A stretch of 64,000 nucleotides of DNA, taken from positions 54,080 through 118,079 of the forward strand of contig JAPPMA010000077.1 of the NCBI GenBank assembly GCA_028819295.1, read 5' to 3'. Shown piece by piece: positions 17,296 to 25,407 of the stretch. The DNA comes from a bacterium (lineage in GTDB: Bacteria; Actinomycetota; Acidimicrobiia; Acidimicrobiales; Bin134). How positions within the stretch are numbered: position 1 is the first letter of the stretch; every line of letters starts with the position of its first letter. Below the pieces are notes generated by a model, which searched no databases, was not told the origin of the DNA, and worked only from the letters and a program-made list of their open reading frames with translations. Both the position numbers and the translations under genes were made by a program.

Positions 17296-18183
17296 ATGGA
17301 TGTCGCCCAGTCCAGTGATCGACGGCGGCTGGGCTGGTTGCTCGCCGGGTTCGGCATGCTCTCGGTTTCCACCGATTCGCTGTGGATCAGGCTCTCGGAG
17401 GCCGACGCCATCGATGTGTCTTTCTGGGTGGCGTGCTGCTCGGTGCCCCTCTACACCGCGTTGAGCCATCGGGTGGACGGCTGCTGGCCGCTGGAGGCGT
17501 TCCGACGTCACCCCTGGCAGCAGCTAGTGATTGGGGCGCTTACCGGGGGCAGCCAGCTCTGCTTCGTGATTGCCGTCACCCAGACCCGAATAGCCAATGT
17601 GGTGGCCATCGTGGCCGCGGTGCCGCTGTTGGCCGCGGTGAGCGCCTGGATATGGCTGAGGGAGCGCATCTCCCGAAAGATGGCCATCGCCATTGCCATC
17701 ACGATGGGGGGAATTGGGGCGATCGTGTCCAGCTCGGTAGGAGAGCCCACCCTCTCGGGCGATCTGCTGGGCGTGTTGGCCATTGTGGGCTTCTCGGTAA
17801 GCCTGACCATGTGGCGCCGGTATCCCGACATGAGCCGCTTGGTGGGCTTGTCCATCGGCGGGGTGATGACCGTGGCGGCTCTGGTTTACTGGGCATCGCC
17901 GCTCTCGCTGGACCTCAGGGCCTACCTGTCGATCGCCGCCATGGGCCTGGTGTTCAACCCCTTCGGTCGACTGGCGCTATCCAACGCGCCCCGGTTCGCC
18001 CCGGTGGCCGATGTGGCCCTGTTCGCCCCCATCGAGACCGTGGCCGGGACCGTGTGGGCAGCGGCGTTCTTCAGCGAGTTCCCCCGGCCCGTCGCCGCCG
18101 TCGGCGCGGCCGTCGTGCTCGTTGGCGTGTTCTACGGCACCATTGCCACCACCCGACCCCGAGCTCAAGCTGTTCCGAGTTAA
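17296..18183 (+). CDS. EamA/DMT-family transporter
   Basis: 295 aa with about ten hydrophobic helices in two repeated halves. Motifs include LLAGFGMLSVSTDSLWIRLS at the start, VVAIVAAVPLLAAVSAWIWL followed by RERIS (end of the first repeat), and ADVALFAPIETVAGTVWA near the end of the second. Drug/metabolite transporters of this type export amino acids, metabolites or drugs. The start is ATG 17296, since the longer reading would include the toxin-antitoxin promoter. It is divergent from the antitoxin gene and ends just before the next locus. Confidence 0.88.
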   Translation: MDVAQSSDRRRLGWLLAGFGMLSVSTDSLWIRLSEADAIDVSFWVACCSVPLYTALSHRVDGCWPLEAFRRHPWQQLVIGALTGGSQLCFVIAVTQTRIANVVAIVAAVPLLAAVSAWIWLRERISRKMAIAIAITMGGIGAIVSSSVGEPTLSGDLLGVLAIVGFSVSLTMWRRYPDMSRLVGLSIGGVMTVAALVYWASPLSLDLRAYLSIAAMGLVFNPFGRLALSNAPRFAPVADVALFAPIETVAGTVWAAAFFSEFPRPVAAVGAAVVLVGVFYGTIATTRPRAQAVPS

Positions 18184-18189
18184 CGGAAT

Positions 18190-18210
18190 AGTGATTGCAT
18201 TGCAATCACT
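18190..18210. promoter_or_regulatory. Palindromic operator candidate of the second toxin-antitoxin locus
   Basis: AGTGATTGCA-T-TGCAATCACT is a perfect 10-1-10 inverted repeat, 40 bp upstream of the antitoxin ATG and just after the EamA stop. Its position and symmetry fit an antitoxin autoregulatory operator. Confidence 0.65.
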
Positions 18211-18250
18211 CAGCCAAGGTAGGCCCTTGAGGAGCCAGAGAGGGTAAGAA

Positions 18251-18493
18251 ATGGCGAGCATCACCATTCGCAATCTTGACGACGAAGTCAAGATCAGGCT
18301 TCGCGTGCGGGCTGCCAGCCACGGTCGGTTGATGGAAGAGGAGGCCCGGCTCATTTTGCGCGATGCAGTTGAGCAGGATGTGGGTCCTGTCGATCTTGCT
18401 GCTGCTATTCGCGAACGCTTCGCCCATCTCGGTGGGGTGGAGTTGGAATTGCCCTCAAGAGAGGCCATGCCAGAGCCGCCTCGATTCGATTGA
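18251..18493 (+). CDS. FitA-like ribbon-helix-helix antitoxin
   Basis: 80 aa. ASITIRNLDDEVKIRLRVRA then ASHGRLMEEEARLILRDAV is a classic FitA/Arc-type ribbon-helix-helix; the C-terminal ~35 residues form the toxin-binding tail. The ATG at 18251 follows AGAGAGGG. It pairs with the PIN gene that starts 11 bp downstream and probably represses at 18190-18210. Confidence 0.9.
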   Translation: MASITIRNLDDEVKIRLRVRAASHGRLMEEEARLILRDAVEQDVGPVDLAAAIRERFAHLGGVELELPSREAMPEPPRFD

Positions 18494-18503
18494 GGTAGGC
18501 GGG

Positions 18504-18800
18504 GTGATTGTTCTCGACACCAACGTTGTCTCCGAATTGATGCGTCCGATGCCGGATTCGGCTGTTGAAGCATGGGTGGCTGGCCGTGCCGCAACCACCT
18601 TGTTCCTCTCCGCAGTAAGCGAGGCAGAGTTGCTCTACGGCGTCGCCATAATGCCAGCGGGCCAGCGTCGAGACGCTCTGAAATCAGAGGTTGAGGCGAT
18701 GTTGCGTGACGAATTTGCTGGTCGTGTGCTGCCATTCGACGGTGACGCGGCGCGCTCCTTTGGAGGGAACCTCGGGGTACTTGGGGATGATCTCCACTGA
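18504..18800 (+). pseudogene. FitB-like PIN toxin, C-terminally truncated
   Basis: 98 aa from GTG 18504. VIVLDTNVVSELMRPMPDSA, SAVSEAELLYGVA and RVLPFDGDAARSFG match the first ~100 residues of FitB toxins, normally about 140 aa. After that the frame diverges and stops, so the last Asp-containing helix (usually near DAQIAAIA) and the final strand are missing. The lost C-terminus holds a catalytic acidic residue, so RNase activity is unlikely. The intact antitoxin may persist as a solitary regulator. Confidence 0.75.
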
Positions 18801-18880
18801 GCCGCTGGTCATGGAACGGCTGTACGGGCCGGGAGCATCTGGGACGGTACTGTGTGGGTACCCCCAGCCAAGGAGGAGGC

Positions 18881-19450
18881 ATGGCCCGAATCAAGATCCC
18901 CGATGGCCCCGCAGAGGAGCTTCATCGGTTGTGGATGATGTGCCCGGAGCTCACCGCTCCGGCGTCGGCGTTCAGCGCCGCGGTGTACAACAAGAGCAAG
19001 CTCTCGGTGCGGCTGCGGGAGCTGCTGCGGATGAGGATCGCCCAGATCAACCACTGCGTGGTTTGACTGGACACCCGGGTTGCGTCGTTGGCGCAACATG
19101 ATCTGAGCGAGGACGACTACCTCCACGTCGGCGATCGAGACAACTACGACGGCTACAGCCAGGCCGAGCGGGACGCCCTCGAATACTGCGAGAAGTACGC
19201 CGCCGACCACATGGCCATCGACCAGGCGTTCATGGACCGCATGGTCGAGCACTACAGCGACGAGCTGATGGTGGACATGACCCTGTCCATCGGCTGCTGG
19301 ATCGCCTTCGGGCGCATCAACCAGGTGATGGACGTCTCGGTCTCCTGCCCGCTGCGCATGAAGGGCCCCGAGGAAGCACTCGAGGCAATGGAGGGCAACG
19401 GCCAGAGCGAAGACGACATCCTGGCCATGCGCTCCGCCCGGTTCGCGTAA
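18881..19450 (+). CDS. Carboxymuconolactone decarboxylase/AhpD-like protein with in-frame TGA, candidate selenoprotein
   Basis: 189 codons in one frame from ATG 18881 (ribosome site AAGGAGGAGG) to 19450, interrupted only by TGA at 19064-19066. Upstream: ARIKIPDGPAEELHRLW and LRELLRMRIAQINHCVV; downstream: LDTRVASLAQHDLSEDDYLH and TLSIGCWIAFGRINQVMDV. This is a normal full-length member of the family, whose active site is Cys-x-x-Cys; here it reads Cys-Val-Val-TGA, so the stop replaces exactly the second redox cysteine. A short hairpin follows 12 nt later. Decoded with selenocysteine it would be a thiol/selenol peroxidase-like enzyme. The alternative is a single nonsense mutation. No selenocysteine machinery is visible in the window. 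Confidence 0.65.
19079..19097 (+). promoter_or_regulatory. SECIS-like hairpin downstream of the in-frame TGA
   Basis: GTTGCG (19079-19084) pairs perfectly with CGCAAC (19092-19097). A further T-G wobble leaves a five-base loop CGTTG with G at its second position. The loop starts 19 nt after the TGA. Bacterial selenocysteine insertion elements are small stem-loops a couple of dozen nucleotides past UGA with a G near the start of the loop, so geometry and loop agree. Chance hairpins are common in GC-rich DNA. Confidence 0.4.
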
Positions 19451-19453
19451 TCC

Positions 19454-20623
19454 TTAGCGGAACAGGCGGCCGAAGGCCCGCAGGTCGTCGGTGAACAGTT
19501 TGGGCTGCTCGAAGGGGGCGAAGTGGCCGCCTTTGGGCTGTATGGCCCAGTGGACGATGTTGTAGCGGCGCTCGGCCCACACCCGCGGGGTTTGCAGCAG
19601 CTCCCGGGGGTACACGGCGTGGCCGGTGGGCACCTCCACCCGCCCGGTCCACGAGTCCACCGCCGAGGTGCCGGCGCGGGCCGACTCCAAATACAGCCGT
19701 CCCGATGACGCCGCGGTGGCAGTGATCCAATAGAGCATCACGTTGTCCAGAAGCTGGTCTTTGGTGAACACGCTCTCCAAGTCGCCGTCTTCTAGGTCGC
19801 ACCAGTGCTGGTACTTCTCGATGAACCAGGTTGCCAGCCCGGCGGGGGAGTCGTTGTGGGCCACGGCCAGGGTCTGGGGCTTGGTGCTGAGCATGGCCAT
19901 GTAGCCGGTGCCGCCGCTGATCGCCTCCAACGACCGGGTCATGGCCTCCTGCTCGGCCTCGGTCACCCCCTCCATCATCTTGGCCTGGTCGGCGGCCTCC
20001 TCGGCGGTGGGCTGGGCGAAGAGCATGTTGAAGTGGGCGGCGATGAGCCGGTCGCCGAAGACCTCGGCCATGCGCCGGGTGACCAGCGCCCCCCAGTCGC
20101 CCCCCTGCACGATGTAGCGCTGGTAGCCCAGCTGCTCCATGACCTCGGCAATGGCCTCGGCGCAGCGGTGCATGTCCACGCCGGGGTTGGCGGTGGGACC
20201 GGAGAATCCGTAGCCGGGCAGCGACGGGACCACGATGTGGAAGGCGTCGGCCGGATCGCCGCCGTGGGCCGCCGGGTCGGACAGCGGGCCCATCATCTCC
20301 CGGAACTCCACCACAGAGCCCATGTACCCGTGGATCATCACCATGGGCAGCGCATCGGGCTCCGGCGAGCGCACATGGTAGAAGTGGACCCGCTCGCTGG
20401 CCGCGGTGGCGGTGAACTGGGGAAAGGCGTTTAGGTAGATCTCTCGTTCTCGCCAGTCGTAGCCGTCGGCCCAGTACTGGCACAGCTCCCGCATGTAGGC
20501 CACCGATGCGCCGTCGGCCCAACCGGGTCGCACGGTGTCGGGCCACCGGGTCATGGCCAAACGCCGGTGCAGGTTGTCCAACTCGGCTTGGGGGACGTCG
20601 ATCTCAAACGGCTCGATGCTCAC
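19454..20623 (-). CDS. Epoxide hydrolase family alpha/beta-hydrolase
   Basis: 389 aa. The N-terminal epoxide-hydrolase cap-like domain (EPFEIDVPQAELDNLHRRLA, then TRWPDT) is followed by an alpha/beta-hydrolase fold. MVMIHGYMGSVVEF carries the oxyanion loop and VQGGDWGALV the nucleophilic Asp; the catalytic His is near GGHFAPFEQP. The two lid tyrosines cannot be placed confidently. Such enzymes open epoxides to diols, fitting the oxidative/xenobiotic genes downstream. It ends 4 bp from the CMD gene (convergent). Confidence 0.9.
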   Translation of the reverse strand: MSIEPFEIDVPQAELDNLHRRLAMTRWPDTVRPGWADGASVAYMRELCQYWADGYDWREREIYLNAFPQFTATAASERVHFYHVRSPEPDALPMVMIHGYMGSVVEFREMMGPLSDPAAHGGDPADAFHIVVPSLPGYGFSGPTANPGVDMHRCAEAIAEVMEQLGYQRYIVQGGDWGALVTRRMAEVFGDRLIAAHFNMLFAQPTAEEAADQAKMMEGVTEAEQEAMTRSLEAISGGTGYMAMLSTKPQTLAVAHNDSPAGLATWFIEKYQHWCDLEDGDLESVFTKDQLLDNVMLYWITATAASSGRLYLESARAGTSAVDSWTGRVEVPTGHAVYPRELLQTPRVWAERRYNIVHWAIQPKGGHFAPFEQPKLFTDDLRAFGRLFR

Positions 20624-20657
20624 TACCGCAGCGTGTCACAGACCCGCGGCTGCACCG

Positions 20658-22256
20658 CTAGTCGAAATGATCGGCGCGGCGGACGATGAATAACCAGGTG
20701 AGCACGCCCGACAATACGACGAGCACACCCGACCAGATCCCGGCCTCGGCCACGAACGCCTCTTCGATGCTGTTGAACGCCTTGGTGGTGAGGGTGGGGA
20801 AGTCGAAGGGGGCGATGAGCAGGGTGATGGGCAGCTCCTTCATCACCGACAGCATCACCAGCCCGCCCCCGGCCAACAGCCCCGGGGCCATGAGCGGCAG
20901 CTCCAGCGACCGGAAGCGGCGCACCCAGCTGGCCCCCAGGGTGCGGGCCGCGTCGGTCAGCCGGGATGACACCGCGGCCACCGCCACCTGGGAGGTGCGC
21001 ATGGTCTGGCCCCCGAACCGCACGATGTAGGCGAACACCAGTAACACCAGGGTGTTGCGGAGGTGGCTGCCGATGTCGGTCTTCAGCGTCCAGAACAGCA
21101 GTGCCAGCCCGATGAGTATCCCCGGCAGGGCGAACGCCGACACGATCACCGCGTTGGCCAGAGTGCCGATGCGGGAGCGGTGGCGTACCACCAGATAGGC
21201 GGCCGGCAGCACGACGGCCACCGACACGGCAGCGGCCAGAATGCTGCCGTAGGCGGTGTGCCAGGTGGGTGCCCACACGTCGCCCCATCCCACCAGCAGA
21301 TCCCGTCCCCCGGATGCTTCCAGCCTGATCCCGTCGATGCTCCAGTCGGCCAACGAGGCCAGCGGCCCCAGCAGGGCCAGCGCCACTGAGATGGACAGGA
21401 ACGCCACCGCAACCGGTTTGGCCCGGCCCAGGCGGTAGTTCACCGGGCTTCGCGACCGCACCGGCGCCGCATGCTCATAGCGGCGGGTGGCGCCTCGCTC
21501 CACCAGCACCACCGCAGCGGCCAGCACCAGCAGGATCACGCTGAGGGCCATCGAGACCGGCTGGTTGTTGAGCCGGGTGGTGTAGATGGCCCGGCTGAGC
21601 GTGTCGTAGCGCATGAGCTGCACCGCGCCGAAGTCGCTGATGGCATACAGGAACACCAGCAGGGTGCCGGCGCTTATGGCGGTGGCCGTCTGGGGAAGCA
21701 CTACTCGCCGGATGATGGTCAGCGGGCTGTCGCCCAGCAGCCGGGCGGTCTCCTCGGCTGAGCCGGGCAAACGCCGCAGCCGGGCGGCTACCGGCAGGTA
21801 CACGTACGGATAGGTGAACAGGGTGAGCGCGAGCCACGCGCCGAACAGACCCCGTATTTCCACGTCCCACACCAGTCCCAGGTTGTCCAACCAATCGGAC
21901 AGCAAACCGCCGGGATTGAGGGTGCGGATCAACGCCGCTGCGCCGATGAAGGTGGGGAACACCAGCGGCAGCGGCAAGAGAGCCTGCCACATGCGCCTGA
22001 GGGGGATGTCGCAACGGGTGGTCAGCCAGGCCAGAGCGGTGCCGAACACCGCGGTGGAAGCCGACACCAGCACAGCCAGCCGCAGCGTGCGCAGCAGCGG
22101 TCCCTGGGTGCGCTGGGAGAACAGCACGCCCAGCGGGTCGCTGTGGAAGGTGAAGTTGCGCCACACCAGATAGCCCGCGGGGAACGCGAAGCCAACGGTC
22201 GCCACGATGGCGACCACTTTCAGCAACGCTGGGGATCGGCTGGCGGGCGACAGCAC
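20658..22256 (-). CDS. Iron ABC transporter permease (FbpB-like, two fused units)
   Basis: 532 aa with about twelve helices arranged as two permease units, each with an ABC-coupling loop (GDSPLTIIRRVVLPQTATAI in the first, GASWVRRFRSLELPLMAPGL in the second). This duplicated form is typical of ferric-iron importers. Start GTG 22256, 11 bp after the ATPase stop, so the two genes form one operon. No substrate-binding protein is encoded alongside; one must be elsewhere. Confidence 0.9.
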   Translation of the reverse strand: MLSPASRSPALLKVVAIVATVGFAFPAGYLVWRNFTFHSDPLGVLFSQRTQGPLLRTLRLAVLVSASTAVFGTALAWLTTRCDIPLRRMWQALLPLPLVFPTFIGAAALIRTLNPGGLLSDWLDNLGLVWDVEIRGLFGAWLALTLFTYPYVYLPVAARLRRLPGSAEETARLLGDSPLTIIRRVVLPQTATAISAGTLLVFLYAISDFGAVQLMRYDTLSRAIYTTRLNNQPVSMALSVILLVLAAAVVLVERGATRRYEHAAPVRSRSPVNYRLGRAKPVAVAFLSISVALALLGPLASLADWSIDGIRLEASGGRDLLVGWGDVWAPTWHTAYGSILAAAVSVAVVLPAAYLVVRHRSRIGTLANAVIVSAFALPGILIGLALLFWTLKTDIGSHLRNTLVLLVFAYIVRFGGQTMRTSQVAVAAVSSRLTDAARTLGASWVRRFRSLELPLMAPGLLAGGGLVMLSVMKELPITLLIAPFDFPTLTTKAFNSIEEAFVAEAGIWSGVLVVLSGVLTWLFIVRRADHFD

Positions 22257-22266
22257 GAAGAACGGC

Positions 22267-23319
22267 TCAGTCGGGGTCGGGCCGGGGGAACGCCGCCGCC
22301 GGTGATCCGGTGTAGGCAGGGCAGACCCGGTCGCCGGGGGAGAGGCTCTGTGTGCCCTTTACTCGGGCCAGGAGCCGGATACCCGCGGGGTTGGCGACGG
22401 TGACCATGGAGTCGGCCCCTTGGAATTCGAAGTCATCCACGGTGTGGATTGCGGTACCGCTGTCGTCGGAGCGCAAATCCACATCCTCGGGCCGCACTGC
22501 GACATCGACCGGTCCTCGGCAGGCTTCGATCAGGGGAATGGATCCGAAGTCGGCATGGGCGACGGCGCCGTCGGCTTCGGCGGGGTACATGGAAACATCA
22601 CCGATGAAGGACGCCACCCATGGATTGGCCGGCTCTTGGTAGATCTCCGCCGGCGATCCGATCTGCATGATGCGCCCCGCATCCATGACCGCCACCCGGT
22701 CGCCCAGCACCAGCGCCTCCTCCCGGTCGTGGGTCACGAACACCGCGGTCATGCCCGTGGCCTGAAGAAGTCGGCGCACCTCGGTGCGAACCTCCCGGCG
22801 CAGCGCGCTGTCCAAGTTGGAGAACGGCTCGTCCAAGAGCAAGGCGGTGGGCTGGGGGGCGAGTGCTCGGGCCAACGCCACCCGCTGCTGCTGACCGCCG
22901 GAGAGGGTCTCGGGCATGCGGTCCTGCATTCCCGGAAGATTCACAAGCTCGAGCGTGTTGGACACTTCCGCCGCCCGCTTGCTGCGGGGAACTCCGTAGC
23001 CGACATTCCGGGCCACATCCAGATGGGGAAAGAGCGCCCAGTCTTGGAACACCATGCCCACATTCCGGTCCTCAGGCCGAACCCAGGTTCCGTTGCCGGC
23101 CACCTGGGTGCCCGAAATGTGGATCGTCCCCTGGTCGGCCCGCTCCAGGCCGGCGATAATGCGAAGCAGGGTGGTCTTTCCGCACCCGCTTGGCCCCAGC
23201 AGGGACACCATTTCGCCCCACCCCACCTCGAGGCTGCACTCTTCGATCACGGTGGTCCCCTCGAACGACTTGGACACGTCCTGCACCGACAGCAGGGGAA
23301 CCGGGGGGTCAAGGGCCAT
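22267..23319 (-). CDS. ABC transporter ATP-binding protein, iron/polyamine type (FbpC-like)
   Basis: 350 aa. Walker A is GPSGCGKTTLLR, the signature LSGGQQQRVALARAL, Walker B ALLLDEPFSNLD, and the switch region VTHDREEAL. A C-terminal TOBE-like domain (about 270-350) follows, with PVDVAVRPEDVDLRSDD. It powers the fused permease encoded downstream. The start codon lies 2 bp from an IdeR/DtxR-like box, indicating iron repression of the operon. Confidence 0.92.
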   Translation of the reverse strand: MALDPPVPLLSVQDVSKSFEGTTVIEECSLEVGWGEMVSLLGPSGCGKTTLLRIIAGLERADQGTIHISGTQVAGNGTWVRPEDRNVGMVFQDWALFPHLDVARNVGYGVPRSKRAAEVSNTLELVNLPGMQDRMPETLSGGQQQRVALARALAPQPTALLLDEPFSNLDSALRREVRTEVRRLLQATGMTAVFVTHDREEALVLGDRVAVMDAGRIMQIGSPAEIYQEPANPWVASFIGDVSMYPAEADGAVAHADFGSIPLIEACRGPVDVAVRPEDVDLRSDDSGTAIHTVDDFEFQGADSMVTVANPAGIRLLARVKGTQSLSPGDRVCPAYTGSPAAAFPRPDPD

Positions 23320-23321
23320 GA

Positions 23322-23340
23322 AAATGTAAGGCTACCCTAA
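23322..23340 (-). promoter_or_regulatory. IdeR/DtxR-type iron box
   Basis: On the minus strand the 19 bases TTAGGGTAGCCTTACATTT match the actinobacterial iron-box consensus TWAGGTWAGSCTWACCTWA at 16 of 19 positions by my count. It lies immediately upstream of the iron ABC ATPase ATG, where a bound repressor would block transcription. The acyl-CoA dehydrogenase gene ends at 23354 just upstream. Confidence 0.75.
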
Positions 23341-23353
23341 TTCGGGCGCTCGG

Positions 23354-24553
23354 CTAGTTGCGAGGGACCTCGTTCCAAGGGATGGCTTTGTCCACTCGGG
23401 GCTCGCCGGGGAGGCCGAGAATCTGCTCGCCCAGGATGTTGCGCATGATCTCGGTGGTGCCGCCCTCGATTGAGTTGGCCCGGGACCGCAGGAAGGCGTG
23501 GCCGATCCCGCTCTCGGCCCCGGTTTCCGACACGATGTCGGGCCGGCGGAAGGTGTAGTCGAAGTCCACTGAGCCAGCCGGCCCCTGAAGGTTCACGCAC
23601 TCCTCGAAGATGGACTTGTTCAGCTCGGCGTGGATGGCCTTGGCCACCGAGCCCTCGGGGCCGGGGTTGCCGGCCCGGCGGTTCTGGGAGGCCCGCATGT
23701 TGGTGAGCCGCAGGGTCTCGGCTTGGCTCCACAGCCTCATCACCCGGTCTAATCGTGCTGAGGTGCGCTGCTCATCGGGCAGCCCGGCCCACACCTGCAC
23801 CAGCTCGGCGATGCTGCCCGAGCCCCGCTTGGGCGAGCCTCCGCCCCCGATTACTGCGCGCTCGTTCATCAGCGTGGTGAGCGACACCCTCCAGCCCTCG
23901 CCCTCCTCGCCGATACGGTCGGAATCAGGCACCCGAACGCCGGTCATATAGACCTCGTTGAACTCGGCCTCGCCGGTGATCTGGCGCAGCGGGCGAACCT
24001 CTACTCCTTCGGCGTGCATATCGAGGGCGAAGTAGGTCATGCCCTTGTGCTTGGGAGCGTCGGGATCGCTGCGGGTCACCAGCATGCCCCGGTCGGCCAG
24101 GTGGGCGAGGGTGTTCCACACCTTCTGGCCGTCGATTGTCCAGATGTCGCCGTCTCGGACCGCTCGGGTAGCCAGACCAGCGAAGTCGCTGCCCGCGCCC
24201 GGCTCGGAGAACAGCTGGCACCAGCGCTCCTCACCGGTGAACATGGGTCGCAGAAAGCGGCGTTTCTGCTCAGCGGTCCCGTGGGTCACGATGGTGGGCC
24301 CGGCCAGGGTGAAGAAGAAGATGCCCGGATCGGCCGACACGGCGCCCGCGTCGCGCAGCCGCCCCTCGATGTGGCGCTGGAATCGGGGGGCCAGTTCAAG
24401 GCCGCCGAACCCCACCGGGAAGTGGACCCAGGCCAACCCGGCGTCGTACTGGTAGCCGCGGAACTCCTCCACCGACATGGTGGTCGGATCGTGCTCGGCC
24501 AAAAGGGCATCTATAGCGTCGTCGACTTCTTGGGGGATGGCGTCGGTGCTCAC
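23354..24553 (-). CDS. Acyl-CoA dehydrogenase family protein
   Basis: 399 aa. Segments WCQLFSEPGAGSDFAGLATR (flavin/substrate binding), WTIDGQKVWNTLAHLADRGM and the C-terminal SIEGGTTEIMRNILGEQILG are standard for the family, which oxidises acyl-CoA esters to enoyl-CoA with FAD. Its branch (fatty acid, steroid side chain or branched acyl) cannot be told. The GTG start overlaps the upstream isomerase stop by 4 bp. Confidence 0.92.
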   Translation of the reverse strand: MSTDAIPQEVDDAIDALLAEHDPTTMSVEEFRGYQYDAGLAWVHFPVGFGGLELAPRFQRHIEGRLRDAGAVSADPGIFFFTLAGPTIVTHGTAEQKRRFLRPMFTGEERWCQLFSEPGAGSDFAGLATRAVRDGDIWTIDGQKVWNTLAHLADRGMLVTRSDPDAPKHKGMTYFALDMHAEGVEVRPLRQITGEAEFNEVYMTGVRVPDSDRIGEEGEGWRVSLTTLMNERAVIGGGGSPKRGSGSIAELVQVWAGLPDEQRTSARLDRVMRLWSQAETLRLTNMRASQNRRAGNPGPEGSVAKAIHAELNKSIFEECVNLQGPAGSVDFDYTFRRPDIVSETGAESGIGHAFLRSRANSIEGGTTEIMRNILGEQILGLPGEPRVDKAIPWNEVPRN

Positions 24554-25371
24554 AAGGCCAATCTAGCTTTCAATTCCTTGAAGCAGGCCATCGACTGGCG
24601 AGCAACTGCCTCGGGCTCAAGGGCGTTCAACTCGTCGGAGAACACCTCGATGGCAACTGGGGCGTCGACGCCTCTGCCGGCCAGATCGGCCAGCAGCCCG
24701 GCGATGTTCCCGTGCCCGTCGCCGGGCATCAGGCGATGGTGGATGCACTCGTGGGCAACCTCGTCGGGGGTTTGCCCACCCACAGGATCCGGGCCGGTGT
24801 CGCCTATCTGAATAGCCTTGATCGTGGCCGGATCGATGGCGCTGTCCACCTGGCCCCGCTCCGGTCCCCGCCACAGATGCCATGTATCCAACAGCAAACC
24901 GGCGTTGGGCCGGTCGGCCCGCTCCACAATCTCAGCCGCCACCCGGTGGTGGTCCAACGGCGACCAGGAGAACGGCTCGATCAAGGCCAAAATGCCGTGC
25001 TCGGCGGCCTGGTCGGCGATCTCGGCCAGAGTGGATGCGGCCTGGTCAAGGTGTTCGCCCGGCTGCCAGTCGGAATGTTCCAACACGGTGATCGACCGGG
25101 CGCCCAGAGCGGCGGCCGCAGCCACCGCGTCCTCAGCGCCCTCGGGGCTTCGCATGGTCATCACCACCCCGTCGTACTCGGCGACCCGAAGTTTCAGTTC
25201 GTGCAACAGACTCACGATGGCTGCGTCGTCCCATCCCCGCTCATGCAGCTTGCGGTGCTCCCACCCGTAGATCGACAGGCGGGCGAAGCCGGCGGCCGAC
25301 GCGGCCCGGGCCTTCTCGTCCCACGGCACTCGGCCCAGCGTGCCGGTGCACAGGTAGGGGGGATGAGGCAT
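24550..25371 (-). CDS. TIM-barrel sugar phosphate isomerase/epimerase family protein
   Basis: 273 aa. AP-endonuclease-2/xylose-isomerase-like barrel: LALIEPFSWSPLDHHR and AGLLLDTWHLWRG carry metal-binding Glu and Asp/His, IKAIQIGDTG and HRLMPGDGHGNIAGLL further ligands, and PVAIEVFSDEL the last Glu. Substrates in this family range from sugars to inosose and hydroxypyruvate. Translationally coupled to the acyl-CoA dehydrogenase gene; divergent from the P450 gene 36 bp away, which implies a shared regulatory interval. Confidence 0.87.
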   Translation of the reverse strand: MPHPPYLCTGTLGRVPWDEKARAASAAGFARLSIYGWEHRKLHERGWDDAAIVSLLHELKLRVAEYDGVVMTMRSPEGAEDAVAAAAALGARSITVLEHSDWQPGEHLDQAASTLAEIADQAAEHGILALIEPFSWSPLDHHRVAAEIVERADRPNAGLLLDTWHLWRGPERGQVDSAIDPATIKAIQIGDTGPDPVGGQTPDEVAHECIHHRLMPGDGHGNIAGLLADLAGRGVDAPVAIEVFSDELNALEPEAVARQSMACFKELKARLAL

Positions 25372-25407
25372 GGCCCGAGATTAGGCCGGTTGCACTACCG
25401 TGCTCCC

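Noticed and set aside
24712..25407. Long N-terminal extension of the cytochrome P450
   Set aside because: It is antisense to the TIM-barrel gene; the P450 family start matches ATG 25408.
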